DNA from: Pelodera strongyloides
Taxonomy: Eukaryota; Nematoda; Chromadorea; Rhabditida; Rhabditidae
Length of the DNA stretch: 64,000 nucleotides
NCBI GenBank assembly: GCA_036852015.1
Contig: JAANDG010000186.1
Location: 124,001 to 188,000, forward strand
Direction: 5' to 3'
Shown here: in pieces, positions 13,201-22,890 of the stretch
Layout of the letters: each line of letters starts with the position of its first letter
Position numbering within the stretch: position 1 is the first letter of the stretch
Notes under the pieces: model-generated
Told to the model about the DNA's origin: nothing
The model's input: the letters and a program-made list of their open reading frames with translations, nothing else
Database searches by the model: none
Program-made: the position numbers and the translations under genes

Positions 13201-16200
13201 GCCAGAAACCTATGATTTAGTTAAAGCGAAATACCGGCCGGTTTTTGAAACGCATTGTGGAACATGAATTATTACGTCTTCATGCTAAGTTGCTCGAATT
13301 TAGCTCGTTTTCTTATTCTAATTTATATTCATTTGCATAAGCTGCATAAGAATGCTGGTGTACTCTATTTGTCTCAAAAACCGGCCAGTATTTCGCTTTA
13401 AAGGATCGCAGTCACTTCAATTTTGCCTTTTTACTTCACTTATCAATTTATATAAAAAGATACCTAGAAAAATACCTTTCCAATACCGATTTACGGAACA
13501 TTTATCACAGGGAAAGAAATCCCTTCGGTTGAGTTTTGATTTTAGACAAAATGGGGTGTTTTCTAAATCGCAGTGGGACTTGGCCGGTTGCCAATGATGA
13601 CAAAACAAAGAAAAACCGGGGAAGAGGGAAAGTGTCTGCTCTACTGTCTCAGTTGTCGTTGTCATACTGTACGTAATTAGAACGCAACCGAGGGGATTTC
13701 TTTCCCTGGGTTAATTTTTCAGTAAATTGACACCGGAATGGTATTTTTCTAGGTGCTTTTTCATGTTTATGGATAATTGAAGTAAAAAGGCGAATTTGAA
13801 GTGACTGCGATCCTTTAATATCATACCTGATGCAAGACATTTGCCATTGCTGATGATCCGTTTTCGAACAGTGGAATATATCACAGCGTTGAAAAATGTT
13901 TTTAAGAGCAGATCTCGCAGAGGAGCCGAGTCTCGCGGCTTTTCCAGGCCAAACTATAAATACAGATTCCGCAGGCTTAGGCTTACATTTAAATTAAATT
14001 TGTTTTACGCTTCAAGAGCGTGCACCTTTATTCAAGGGAGTTCAAAGTACAATTTCAACGTTTGCTTATGACATGTTCCGCAGAGGTCCTGAGCAGTAGG
14101 CGACGAGTTCCAGATGACAAATTGCTCGACTTCTTCGGGCTAGAGCCAGGAGGGATCGCCCATGATTCCCTCGCCTGGTGGTGGTTTCAAAGGTGTCACG
14201 GTCCGGAATCGAACTCGGGTCGATTGCGTTAGAGACGAACGCGCTGCCACTGGACCACCAGACCCCTCAGAAGCTACCACTGGACCACCAGGCCCTTCAG
14301 AATAGGCTTAGGCTAGGCTTAGCACTTTTAGAAACGAGCTATCAATGCGAATAATCATAAGAAACCAGACAATTTTGGCGAAGGAAGCAGGAGCCAAAAA
14401 ATTTGCATGAATGCCTCAGAATTTTACAGATCAGTTCTTTACTTACACAATTCCGCTAACTTCAATTACCTGGCGGAGAAACCAAGGATTTTCATCAGGC
14501 AATTCGTCTTGAGTCAGGTTGAGACTGTATATGTACTGAATGAGGAGTAGTACTGTGGCGTATACTGCGATCAGGGGACAAATCTGAAAAATCAGCATTC
14601 TATTCCGTCCAGTCCATTCTGTAAATTCTATCCCAGTAATAAACATTTAAACATTTAAACATCTTAAAGGGAATATGTAGGCTCTCAAAATGAGCAAAAC
14701 AACTGCGAAACTAGAGTTTCCACACCAGACATGAATTTAAGTAGGCGACTGAATATGTAAATTCGAATATTCTCCTTTGCATGCAAATATATCGCTGTTG
14801 CATGCTATATGCCGATGTATGCACACAATGCTAAATTTTTTGCTCCATCAGCACTGCCGTGTAAGCCAGGGGGTCAAGCAACGCGTTTACTATGGAAAAG
14901 ATGAACTTTGAAAATCATTTTCTTTTAAATGGGAAACTTTTAACAATTTTTGTTGTTGTTTCCTTAATGAGGAACACACATTCTATTAATACAGCTTAAC
15001 TTCAAAAAGGGCATACATATTCCCTTTAACTAAAGAGGGATGGTACGTGGTTTGGAAACATATTCTGCATAACTGCATTTCCATGTGTTCTATGCAAATT
15101 GTGTGCCATTCACTGAGTTCCCCAGACGCAGACTATGCTACTACTCGTATAATGGTTACAGTAATCAAGTTCGTGTAGTGTACCAACCTTCATACAAAAT
15201 TGCTGCGAATTTGGATACATCCAGACCACACATGACGTAATTAAAAGTACGAATGTCAACCAACTGTGGTAGGTAAGAGACCACGCCTGCCACAAAATTA
15301 ATGATTTAGATTTAGCTGAATATTTAGGTTAGCTGACAATGAGGCGACAATCCGAAGACTTTCAAAGTCAAAGTTAACAATTATCATTATTAATGATACT
15401 ACTAACTAAAAATTCTAATATACTGCTCTCAGCTCTCATTGAACAGTCTCAATCGCCTCTTTTACATATTGCTACAACACAGGAAAGTGGAAACTCCGAA
15501 ATGTGCCCGATTAATTTAAAATAAAATTTCTTTTTTGAGGGACGTGCTCGGGCACATATCGGGGTTATTAATTTCCCATGCGTAGTTTTACAATTTGATT
15601 CGTTGTTCTATTATCTTATGCGAATGATGGCAAAAAAACTACTCGTATTGAAAAATCATTGCCTTGATAATAATTATACTTGGAGCTTGAAACATTTAGA
15701 AAGTTGGAAATTCGCTAGGGTGAGAAATATCAACATACCATCATCACGAAGAGCGTTAGTACATAACTATGCGATTGGGCAAATTCGGCGACTTTTGTGA
15801 CGACATTTCGATGGAACTTTTCGAAAAACTCATCCTTCTGTAAAAAGAGCAATTTTTCGAAAACTACAACGAAATTTAAGTTGCTTACTGGTTTTTTCGC
15901 TAGTAGCTAGTGACTCTACTTTCAGAATAATATGCAATGTTCAAAAAAGGTTAAAGCGAAATAACATCCGGTTTTCGAAAACGAACTTTGGATAACCGCA
16001 TTCCCAAGCATCATATGCAAATGTGTATGATTAGACTGAAAAATCGAGCGCTCTCGCGTAGTCATTTAAATGCACTACATGGAAATACAGCGTTCGGTAT
16101 ATTTTTCAAAAATCGGCTGCTATACCGCTTTAATCTTCAAGATATGCTGCATTTGGTACGCAGCAGTGCTTTAGCGCCCCGACGTTTGACCCTGTTTAGT

Positions 16201-19200
16201 TGTTTAATAATATTGGTACTGTTTTTCGGGCATAGAAGTCGATTCTACGAAATCCTGTGAAAATCACGATTACCCAGAGAATTTCGGAGGCTCGATGTAT
16301 GGAAAGCGTCCTTTTTCGGGATTCCTTTCGTCTTTCTTTTTCTTGTTTTTCTTCATCTTCTGAGTCGGGTGGTGTGTAAGTCACTGTGGCCAGCTGGAAT
16401 TTTATTGGTGGGAAGATTACCTGAGCCTAAGCCTAAGCCTAAGCCTAAGCATGTCTGTTCTTGGAACCGGTCATTTAATAGGAACATGAGAGAAAAGATA
16501 AAGAGTCCCGTTTATAAATCGAATCCTAGGAAATGGTACAGGGCTGCAGATTTTTTGCAGAATACTACATCTGTTGTGCCCTAGCCAATCTGCTGTGTAG
16601 ATAACTTCCATAACTAATTGTAAAGTTGATCGGTATGCCTCATAAGAAACAATACAATAAAATAACCTCACCTTTGGTTTCGATATCGTAATTTTCACTT
16701 TTGCCAATTTGAATTTTGGATGCGGCGGCTTTTGTTTCTGGTTCTTGGAGGGCGCCGGGTCGACAATCTGAATTTTTACTATAATTAATAGTAATGGAGA
16801 ACTTCAGTCATCGGCAAAAGTACATCTACCACAAGTAAACATTTTCCAATCTAGCAAATGAGAAATGCTCGAGCAGGGCCTATGCAGGTCCTCTCCCCTT
16901 TTCTTTTTTCTACTCATTTTTTCATATGATTACTTACTTGATTGGCTCAAGTAAAGTTACATATTCAACTACTTGCTAGCTAGCCCACCCCATTGTCATT
17001 CTATCATTCCGGAAGTTCATTTCTTCCCTGACATTGCAGTAAGAATTTTTCAAAACTGATTTCGGCATAAAGATGGACAAATACCACAAAATTACTGCTA
17101 CTTTCTAGTTTCCCCAATAAGGAAGTGTGTTTTTCGCTTTTCATCGCCCCTTTTCTGAAAGCGCCGCAGCACTTCCTACGACTCCCAAGGTGTCATTGGT
17201 AGTTGGTCGGTGGGGGAATCTACCCGGGTAACATCATCATTTTAAAATTATTGGGTTGCACTATGTGAGATCAAGCCTACGGTTTACTGAATATCACGTA
17301 CATAGCCATGATTGTGTGTTTATACTTTATACGCACTAAATCAACTTTAATTCGAAGAACGCGTGTAATGTATTGCATAAAATTTTCGCTTGAGGGTTTT
17401 TGCTTCACGGAGACGAGTACCTGATTAAAAAAGTTAAGTTTAGCCCTTGGAAAGTCATTAGTTAACTTGCTGGTTAATTACCAATCATACCGTACCTCAT
17501 CAATCTTGGCCTTGATTTGATAAGCGGCCAAGTAGTAGAGAAATAGTAAGCAGAAAGGCTGAGCACGTTCAGGCCAGTACCATGATTGGGTCACCTGAAT
17601 GAATAAGATAAAGGTACGGATACGGTGAGCTTGTTTAAGTCCCGACCCATGAATACGGTGAAGCGGGTGAAGTATGTTACGCACAGCAAGGCAGCGTAGC
17701 GTGGCAATATGTCTTCCTGAAGGTAGTCTACCCGGGGGGCTGATTTATCTTGCAAACAAACTAGCAAGTTATTTTACGTCTGATGGGTTGCCTCCGTTAT
17801 GAACAGGAAAAAATTGCAATAAAAAACTATATTTACTAAGAAAACGACCTTTGGAAACACATAGCGGTCGCAGAGTAGTCGTGCGAGGCGATTCAGACCG
17901 AAAATTCTAAAAACTAATATTTGTTTCAAGTTCAGACTTCCTACCGCTTCCTCGTCGGAAAATTCAGATATGATGCCTATTTTCATTTATAAAACTTAGG
18001 CTGAGGCGGCCTTTAATGACCTCTGTGCATTTGCACTAACATTTGAAGCTTATTTTCGTTGAGCTTCAAAAACGATATACCATACCTCGCCACAAACGAC
18101 TCCGGCCGTATAAAGCGTTGGGCAAATGGGATTTGAAAAGCATAATGCACGCATAAGAGTGAAAATGTGTAGAACATAGAGAGAAGGCGTAGAGAGTGCC
18201 ATTCCTGAAAGTAAAATTAGCTCATTTACCTAGAATTCGTGCCCTTTGGTAGGTAAATCATCTCTCCTTAAAAATTAGCCATCACCAATTTTGCAGAAAG
18301 TAAGGTGCATGCTAATTCTTTGTATTTTTCAAAATACTAGTAAATCTTATTGTTAGGTATCTTTTGCGATGTGTTTATCGCACATCATCAATAAACTATT
18401 ATATAATTGTTTTTTTTATTGTTAGTAACACGTATATGTATGTATGTGTAGGAAGTAAATGGGCGTGATGTTTTAGTAAAAACAATTGCTTTCCCGCAAA
18501 TGCGGAAAAAAAGAGTTCCACAAAATCGTTCTTACTTTTTGTATTAAACTCCTGTTGAATGTCCAACGTAGGAAAATGTATGATGAGAACAAGATAAATG
18601 GTAATGTTGACTGAAAAAAATGGTAAATCTATATCATATTTAATCTATTTCCATGAAAAGTAGTGACATGGGACATGACACGAGGGTTTGAAAAATATGC
18701 TGCACAGGTTCATTTCCACGAGTTATAAATTACTGCGGTCCTCTTCACATGTGTGTTAGAACTCAACACAATACATGGAAAATAAGTTGTGCAGAATGTT
18801 TCTTTCACAACACGGGTCACACCGCTTTAAGTTTAATGCCCATTAAGATTCGACGCATAATTATATTCGCTGAAGATTCATAAATCTTCACCAAAAGCCA
18901 AGTCTCACATCAATATATTAATAAAAAATATATAATCCTATTCTAAATTAAAAGTAAAAATCACTCACCAGTGATGGAAATATAAAAGCGGTAACTGTGA
19001 GCGTGATCGAGAACAAAATATTATTTGCGGTTTTAATTAACATTGGATTATTCAGTTGTGCTCCTTTATTTGAGCTGACCGGCTCAACTTTTACCTAAAA
19101 AAATAAAAACTGAAATCTTCTGTGAGCAAGGCATAATGCTTGCGACCTTACACTAAACCATGTGAAACGCAAACTTGTTATTTGAAATTAATATATGATG

Positions 19201-22200
19201 TTTCAACCTTATATGAATAGGGTGGTTGCAAAAGTAGAAATGATCACTCTTCTAAAATTATGGTGTGTCAATCGTCAATGTTGACAAGGCAAGATATATA
19301 AGTTGGACAGTGACAAGCTCCATAGCGTTGGAAAAGTGGTAGGTTATTCAGTATATATGATGTGAGCTTTCTTGATCGGAAAAAGTAGCTCAGTTCGTAT
19401 TAATAAAATATGGAAAGAAGGACAAGAAACTCACTTCAGGAATATATTCCAAATTCAGCCTCTCTTTTCGATCGTGTAACAATTTCAGCACGAATATCCT
19501 AGAGAATATTTGAATATATATGCAGCATTTGGTTAAATGTAACAGAGCCAAGCGCACTACACTGCGGAAACTTGGTCGAGGGGCCGCGCGCTCAGGGCCC
19601 ATTTTTGGTGGCGCCGCCCTACCTGGGCGCGACACTCTTCAGCGCGCTGCCCCCGTCTTTCAGCGCGCGGTCCACCACCTAAAGTTTCACGTTGTACTCT
19701 AGTGGCTTAGTCGACACAAAGGGTTGCCGGCTCGATTCCTCCCCGCGGGGGGCTATACCCGGGCTCCCAAAGAGAAACCGTATTACTAAAATAGAAGCAA
19801 ACCTTAGCAGTAAAATAGTGGAGAAGAGTAGTACGAGGTGCCTTGTGAACAATTGGAGAAAAAAGGTTGAAGATAGACTGAAACCATCCTATTGCACGTG
19901 GAATTATTGAAACCATTTGTATGTAATGTTTATTAAAATTATAGTTTATCGATTGCATAGCACAATCAAAGGGACAAAATATGGAGGTTGAGCCCACACA
20001 CACGCAGACTTTGAGACTTTTTGTACCAGCAGAATAAAGAATGTATGAATGAAGGTAAGAATGCTAATAAATAAACCACCGAAAATCCCAATGTGTGAAT
20101 CCTAATTGGGCAAATAATCGCTCGTGTTTTCTGCCTAAATATGTAGGTGAGATATGTCAATAGAGTGTCTGAAGCTGAGACTTTAGGGGAGGAAAATTGA
20201 TGTATCGTACTTTTCCAACAGGTAACAATTGGTACCGGCTGCTTCGAATTATAGCTACTGTGCGTCAACTAATGTGTCGAAGCAGCCGTACAAAACTTTT
20301 AACACCAGAAAAAATAGTTGTATTTTATGGATACCCCACTTTTTTCAACTGGTAACACTGGTAGGGCATTGGCCGCTCCAAGTTGTGGACGCTTGACTGC
20401 TATCTATTGTTTGCAAGAACAATTAATACATAAGTAAGCTTACTTATATACAATATCCAAGTAGTAAAAGTACTACTACTTGGACAATATCCAAGTAGTA
20501 GTACTTTTACTACTTGGATATTGTCCACTGTGTAACTAGCTAGGAGAACATATCTGACGAGAAAACTCACATTTTGTTGTGTAGTGTTCAAATGTGTCGT
20601 TGGCGTAAGATAGAACGTTATAAACGATGTCCGATAACGACAAAATTAGTGAAGTAAAGAAGAGAAGTAGGAGATATTTTTGTGGGTGCTCTGAAAGTAA
20701 AAACCTAATTACGTACCCTCTACGATTCATAAAAACATCTCTCCCTATCTCACTCTATCTCTCTCTATATATCTCTCTCTCTCTCCCTCTCTCTATCTCA
20801 CTCTGAAAAAAATCATAGCCAGGGTGATTCTTCTGAAAAAGCTAACCTGGCAGTCTACTGTAGGTTATGGAAGCTCTTCTATCAAAACTAATAATTCTGA
20901 ATAGGTCAAACTGATTAATTAGGTTATTAACTTAAAACGAAATACCAGCCGGTTTTTGGAACACATCTCAAGTACTTGCATTCCTATGCATTTATGCAAC
21001 GTGGGGTCTAATTGGGGTCTAGTTTTTATTCTAATTTTTGCTCATTTGCATATGCCGCATCAGAAAGCAGGTGTGCGCAATGCGTTTCAAAAACCGGCCG
21101 GTATTTCGCTTTAAGTTTGAGTACTGTATAACGAAATAATTTACCGGTGATCCTCAGTGGCGCACCAACGGCCACTGGATGTGCCAACAGAAACAGAAGA
21201 TATAATGAAGAACATACACTTACTTGATGAACAAGTACTGAAAAAAAAAGGTTTTAAAGAAATTCGTCAGTTCTAAATTGTCAATTTATCTAAAAGCGAA
21301 TGTCGCTGTTTTCACCCCAGTTTTCACCCAAGTTTTCAACCAAAAATTACCCTGTTTTACCCAGGCCAACAGCTGGATGTCCCATTACAATTTATAAGAT
21401 TTTTCATAATTTATAAACATCCGCTTTTTCTATTTCTATCACGAACGTGAAAATATCGTATACAATTGTTAGGAACGAAAATTAGGGGCTATGGAGCGCT
21501 GGTATTACAGTTCAACATTCTTGAAATCCTCCTCTTTCTACCTAAGGAAATTCAGGAAAAAAATTACTTTGTCCGACCCTTTCATACTATAGACAGTTCT
21601 TTCCGTAGTTTAAGAATAAAATGTCATGGTCGCAGCCCTTTCATACTATACTGCAAACTTATAAAAAATATCCTTCAGTCCGGTTAGTAGTTTACGACCA
21701 AAAAATACTGCATTGAGGCTGTTTCTCTCTGGGGACCCACTATAATCTATAATGATGTTCAACTAGTCAACAAGTTTTTTGGGTGCATAACATAGGCCAA
21801 ACTCAAGCAAGTGGTCACTGAACGGTTGTAATATTTACGCACAGAAAATAAAGTGAAAATGCCGGTTTGAAGCGTGTAACTCTGATGATGTGCGGCGAAA
21901 AAAAAATAAAGTGTGTCTCGCCGCGCACATCGCCCAGGCTTCGCCAGATTTTCGCGGTGTATTAGACAACCCGTCGCGAAAACCTGAGCGCTTTTATCTG
22001 ATTCTGCTATTCTGCATCAAGGATCGCATTTTCGTGACGATGTCGCGCTTAACGCGCCGAGTTTCGCCGCGCATCGCCCGAATATTGTCCGTGAAAGGTG
22101 GGACATACAATAGAATGCGCGTCGATAATTTCCGTTTATATTCAAGGCTTGCTATATCCCTATCAAATTCTAGTCTTCAAACTTCATCCCTTATTTCTTA

Positions 22201-22890
22201 CTCACTATTTCAAAAAGCTAATAAAAAGCTATCATAAGCCGATCCCATGAGTGCTAACAATACATAGTTTATGGCTCATTTGTGCATTAACTATTAGCCT
22301 CATTAACTATAAAATTATCCACGGAACATAAAATTTTGACTACGATTCTTCAGGTCATAGACCATAGACATACGAACTTTCACTGAGATCTGTATTTTAG
22401 TGATCAACTAAGCGGGCAATTGAGCAATTGAGATAAATGACCCATTGACGAGCCGGCACGAAATGTAAACAAGACGGACAAGAAAAAAAAATGATAGATC
22501 CAAAAGAAGATTGTGAATCGTGATTATCAAGAGAAATAAATGAGTAAACTAAACAGATAACCATGACTTGTTGTTTTCTTACATTTAATAGTGTTATATT
22601 GGAATGAAACCAGCGAGGCTCCGGGTGCAGCAAAAATAAAAAGTTTTTGTTTCTTTTGAGTATAACGTGAAGGGAAACACAAGAAGAAATAATGGAGAAA
22701 TGTTAATAAGCGAAATAACTAATAAATAAAAAAGAGCCTGGAAGAGTTACTTGGTTCATGGGCATTAGTGTGAAAAAACGATAGTGAAAAGATCTAACCG
22801 CTCACCTGTGATCAGTACCGCTGGTAATAGAATGTTATAGAGCAGAAAATTGAATGTTAGCAGTCGTCCAGTTTGTTGATCTGCCCTCAT
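487..22890 (-). CDS. pezo-1: Piezo mechanosensitive cation channel, 5' portion (41 exons; 3' end beyond window)
   Basis: Piezo proteins are very large plasma-membrane proteins that form trimeric, stretch-gated cation channels. Every exon in this model has GT-AG borders on the minus strand and all phases join, giving about 1,434 residues with many hydrophobic segments. Landmarks that match the Piezo pattern as I recall it, in order, are YHSWLTFVLL, QYIYSLNLTQDELP, YFANYFFYKFGLE, QYLLCLGIP, WLFLPD, NFCWVLQLF and AGIFYDGLCF. The start at 22890 follows a TTTAG acceptor six bases upstream, suited to spliced-leader addition, and the first residues form a membrane segment as in other Piezos. The family is usually 2,000-2,800 aa, so the C-terminal cap and pore are missing only because the window ends. 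Exons are listed in the four block entries. Uncertain points: the 20080-20134/19435-19498 junction, the 14-nt exon, and the 3' border of 487-792. Confidence 0.93.
1232..1262. repeat. GA microsatellite
   Basis: About 15 GA units in a pezo-1 intron. Confidence 0.9.
1504..1576 (+). mobile_element. tRNA-like SINE head or tRNA relic
   Basis: It has an A box (TGGCGCAGTGG) and a B box with one change (GGTGCGAATCC) at normal spacing. No paired acceptor stem could be drawn. It lies in a pezo-1 intron. Confidence 0.45.
1783..1813. repeat. Interstitial telomere-like repeat
   Basis: TTAGGCTTAGGC, a three-base interruption, then TTAGGCTTAGGCTTAG. Confidence 0.65.
2236..2901. mobile_element. TTAA-flanked inverted-repeat element, GGGTCAGGCCC family (666 bp)
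   Basis: The ends are TTAAAGGGTCAGGCCCATTT and its inverse. The interior contains two related segments with CACGCCC boxes and AATATAGTAGGATGCAA-like words, consistent with one copy nested in, or duplicated within, another. Confidence 0.8.
4336..4783. mobile_element. TTAA-flanked element with arms of about 190 bp (448 bp)
   Basis: Ends TTAAAGGGAGAGGCCCACGA and inverse. Both arms contain CCGGAATTTCAGAAATATTA or its inverse, leaving a short unique centre. It lies in a pezo-1 intron. Confidence 0.85.
5206..5347 (-). mobile_element. 5'-truncated copy of the same SINE
   Basis: Shares TTCAAGAGCG-type body sequence, then GAGGTCCTGAGCAGTAGGCG, with the copy at 14001-14300 but lacks the tRNA head, as expected from incomplete reverse transcription. 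Confidence 0.65.
6546..7025. mobile_element. TTAA-flanked near-complete palindrome (480 bp)
   Basis: Ends TTAAAGGGATGGGTTCACTA and inverse (TAGTGAACGCATCCCTTTAA). The arms stay similar almost to the centre near 6785, so the whole element can form one hairpin. Confidence 0.85.
7465..7634. mobile_element. MITE, CGGCCGG family, TTAA-flanked (pezo-1 intron)
   Basis: Both ends are TTAA followed by inverted ends related to AGCGAAATACCGGCCGG. The interior shares GCTCGATTTTTTATTCTAATTT-like sequence with the other copies. It lies 21 bases downstream of the exon at 7655-7784. Confidence 0.8.
7655..11135 (-). CDS. pezo-1: pezo-1 exons 21-28, including a 14-nt microexon
   Basis: Exons in order: 11023-11135, 9918-9987, 9519-9659, 8969-9142, 8591-8671, 8055-8135, 7924-7937, 7655-7784. 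The first two encode charged, coiled linker sequence (RQSEMQMDFFRQ, then an acidic/basic repeat). The third has AWRLLELHIDRIV and the fourth NPLSSLMSVWTAILI followed by a membrane segment, both typical of Piezo. Exon 25 ends an extracellular loop with an N-glycosylation sequon (NGT). Exon 26 is a membrane helix ending LLRQTLMRREKK. Exon 28 carries YFANYFFYKFGLE, one of the best conserved Piezo motifs. The 14-nt exon is inferred because exon 26 ends in phase 0 and exon 28 must be entered in phase 2; it has a good TAATTCAG acceptor. Confidence 0.9.
9230..9263. repeat. Interstitial telomere-like repeat
   Basis: Five TTAGGC-like units, one of them shortened. Confidence 0.65.
11185..11325. mobile_element. 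MITE, CGGCCGG family, right end missing
   Basis: The left TTAAAGCGAAATATTGGCC end and family interior are present. The right inverted end is absent. Confidence 0.7.
11882..17594 (-). CDS. pezo-1: pezo-1 exons 11-20
   Basis: Exons in order: 17496-17594, 16672-16767, 16274-16393, 15188-15286, 14470-14583, 13827-13953, 13029-13073, 12606-12775, 12192-12334, 11882-12026. Exon 12 is basic and proline-rich, and exon 13 contains an acidic then basic linker (PPDSEDEEKQEKERRK) of the sort found in the intracellular loops of Piezo. Exon 14 has YHSWLTFVLL and exon 15 has QYIYSLNLTQDELP. Exon 16 begins FGLEKPRDS, then a membrane helix. Exons 18-20 carry LQDPVVFYRLLYM, YTFQFHGVPELYHQY and LIQVNFFHERLMK, all in the positions expected for the family. 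Insertions crowd this part: TTAA elements at 13221-13401, 13398-13818, 14664-15029 and 15951-16133 and a SINE at 14001-14300 all lie in introns, leaving the exons untouched. Confidence 0.92.
13221..13401. mobile_element. MITE, CGGCCGG family, full length
   Basis: TTAA at both ends, with inverted ends AAAGCGAAATACCGGCCGG and CCGGCCAGTATTTCGCTTT. Its right TTAA is also the left TTAA of the next element. Confidence 0.85.
13398..13818. mobile_element. TTAA-flanked inverted-repeat element with long arms
   Basis: The arms begin AAAGGATCGCAGTCACTTCA and are inverted at the right end. Similarity extends about 130 bp inward on each side, so the element can fold into a long hairpin. It contains no coding capacity and abuts the neighbouring MITE. 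Confidence 0.8.
14001..14300 (-). mobile_element. tRNA-derived SINE-like element, longest copy
   Basis: On the minus strand the head has an A box (TGGTCCAGTGG) and a B box (GAGTTCGATTCC) near 14205-14270, followed by a body shared with 5206-5347 and 44998-45094 and ending toward 14001. The outer about 30 bp of the head is repeated at 14269-14300. Confidence 0.7.
14664..15029. mobile_element. TTAA-flanked element with short inverted ends (366 bp)
   Basis: Ends TTAAAGGGAATATGTAGGC and GCATACATATTCCCTTTAA. The interior is unique in the window. Confidence 0.75.
15951..16133. mobile_element. MITE, CGGCCGG family, diverged
   Basis: TTAA ends are kept. Inverted ends read AAAGCGAAATAACATCCGG on the left and GCTGCTATACCGCTTT on the right. 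Confidence 0.75.
16424..16450. repeat. Interstitial telomere repeat (GCCTAA orientation)
   Basis: Four perfect GCCTAA units in the opposite orientation to most other blocks. Confidence 0.75.
17657..22890 (-). CDS. pezo-1: pezo-1 exons 1-10 (N-terminal membrane blades)
   Basis: Exons in transcription order: 22806-22890, 21145-21237, 20571-20690, 20080-20134, 19435-19498, 18969-19094, 18536-18610, 18086-18204, 17849-17906, 17657-17716. Exon 1 encodes MRADQQTGRLLTFNF followed by a membrane segment, and exon 2 contains SSLYLLFLLAHP, the usual second hydrophobic stretch of Piezo. Exon 8 reads HYAFQIPFAQ and joins exon 9 (RIFGLNRLARLL), as in the family. The fourth exon (LGFTHWDF) is the least certain. 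A different frame of 20020-20095 is also hydrophobic, and a conserved segment normally found between exons 4 and 5 was not located. Intron 1 is about 1.6 kb and holds GC-rich repeats at 21880-22090. A MITE occupies 20932-21114 in intron 2. Confidence 0.85.
19566..19690. mobile_element. GC-rich inverted-repeat element (GAAACTT...AAGTTTC)
   Basis: GGAAACTTGG at the left and AAAGTTTC at the right, with GCGCGC-rich interior. Similar blocks lie at 50984-51066 and, more decayed, 10796-10990. Confidence 0.5.
20451..20523. repeat. 73-bp perfect palindrome
   Basis: Two 34-bp arms (CAATATCCAAGTAGTAAAAG and onward) separated by 5 bp. It lies in a pezo-1 intron, 48 bp below the exon 20571-20690. Confidence 0.9.
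20738..20803. repeat. Imperfect CT-rich microsatellite
   Basis: CTCT units interrupted by CTATCT and CCCT, in a pezo-1 intron. Confidence 0.7.
20932..21114. mobile_element. MITE, CGGCCGG family, full length
   Basis: TTAA at both ends with inverted AAAACGAAATACCAGCCGG and CCGGCCGGTATTTCGCTTT. The interior has GGGGTCTAATTGGGGTCTAG, also found (inverted) in the copy at 61820-61992. Confidence 0.85.

Noticed and set aside
16196..16273. Read-through of the pezo-1 exon 16274-16393 (VIVIFTGFRRIDF)
   Set aside because: Splicing at the GTAATC donor joins directly to AWSLTYHSW as in other Piezos; the extension runs into a stop.
19697..19765. tRNA-like sequence with a B box (GGCTCGATTCC)
   Set aside because: The A and B boxes are too close and no arms can be paired; at best it is a fragment of a SINE or tRNA relic.
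19966..20095. Hydrophobic frame reading GIFGGLFISILTFIHTF as a pezo-1 exon
   Set aside because: Its phase does not fit the preceding exon and it overlaps, in another frame, the exon 20080-20134, which does fit. Not fully excluded.
21890..22240. Plus-strand frame of 115 aa in pezo-1 intron 1
   Set aside because: It is driven by GC-rich repeated CGCCGCGCATCGCCC-type sequence and has no splice or family support.
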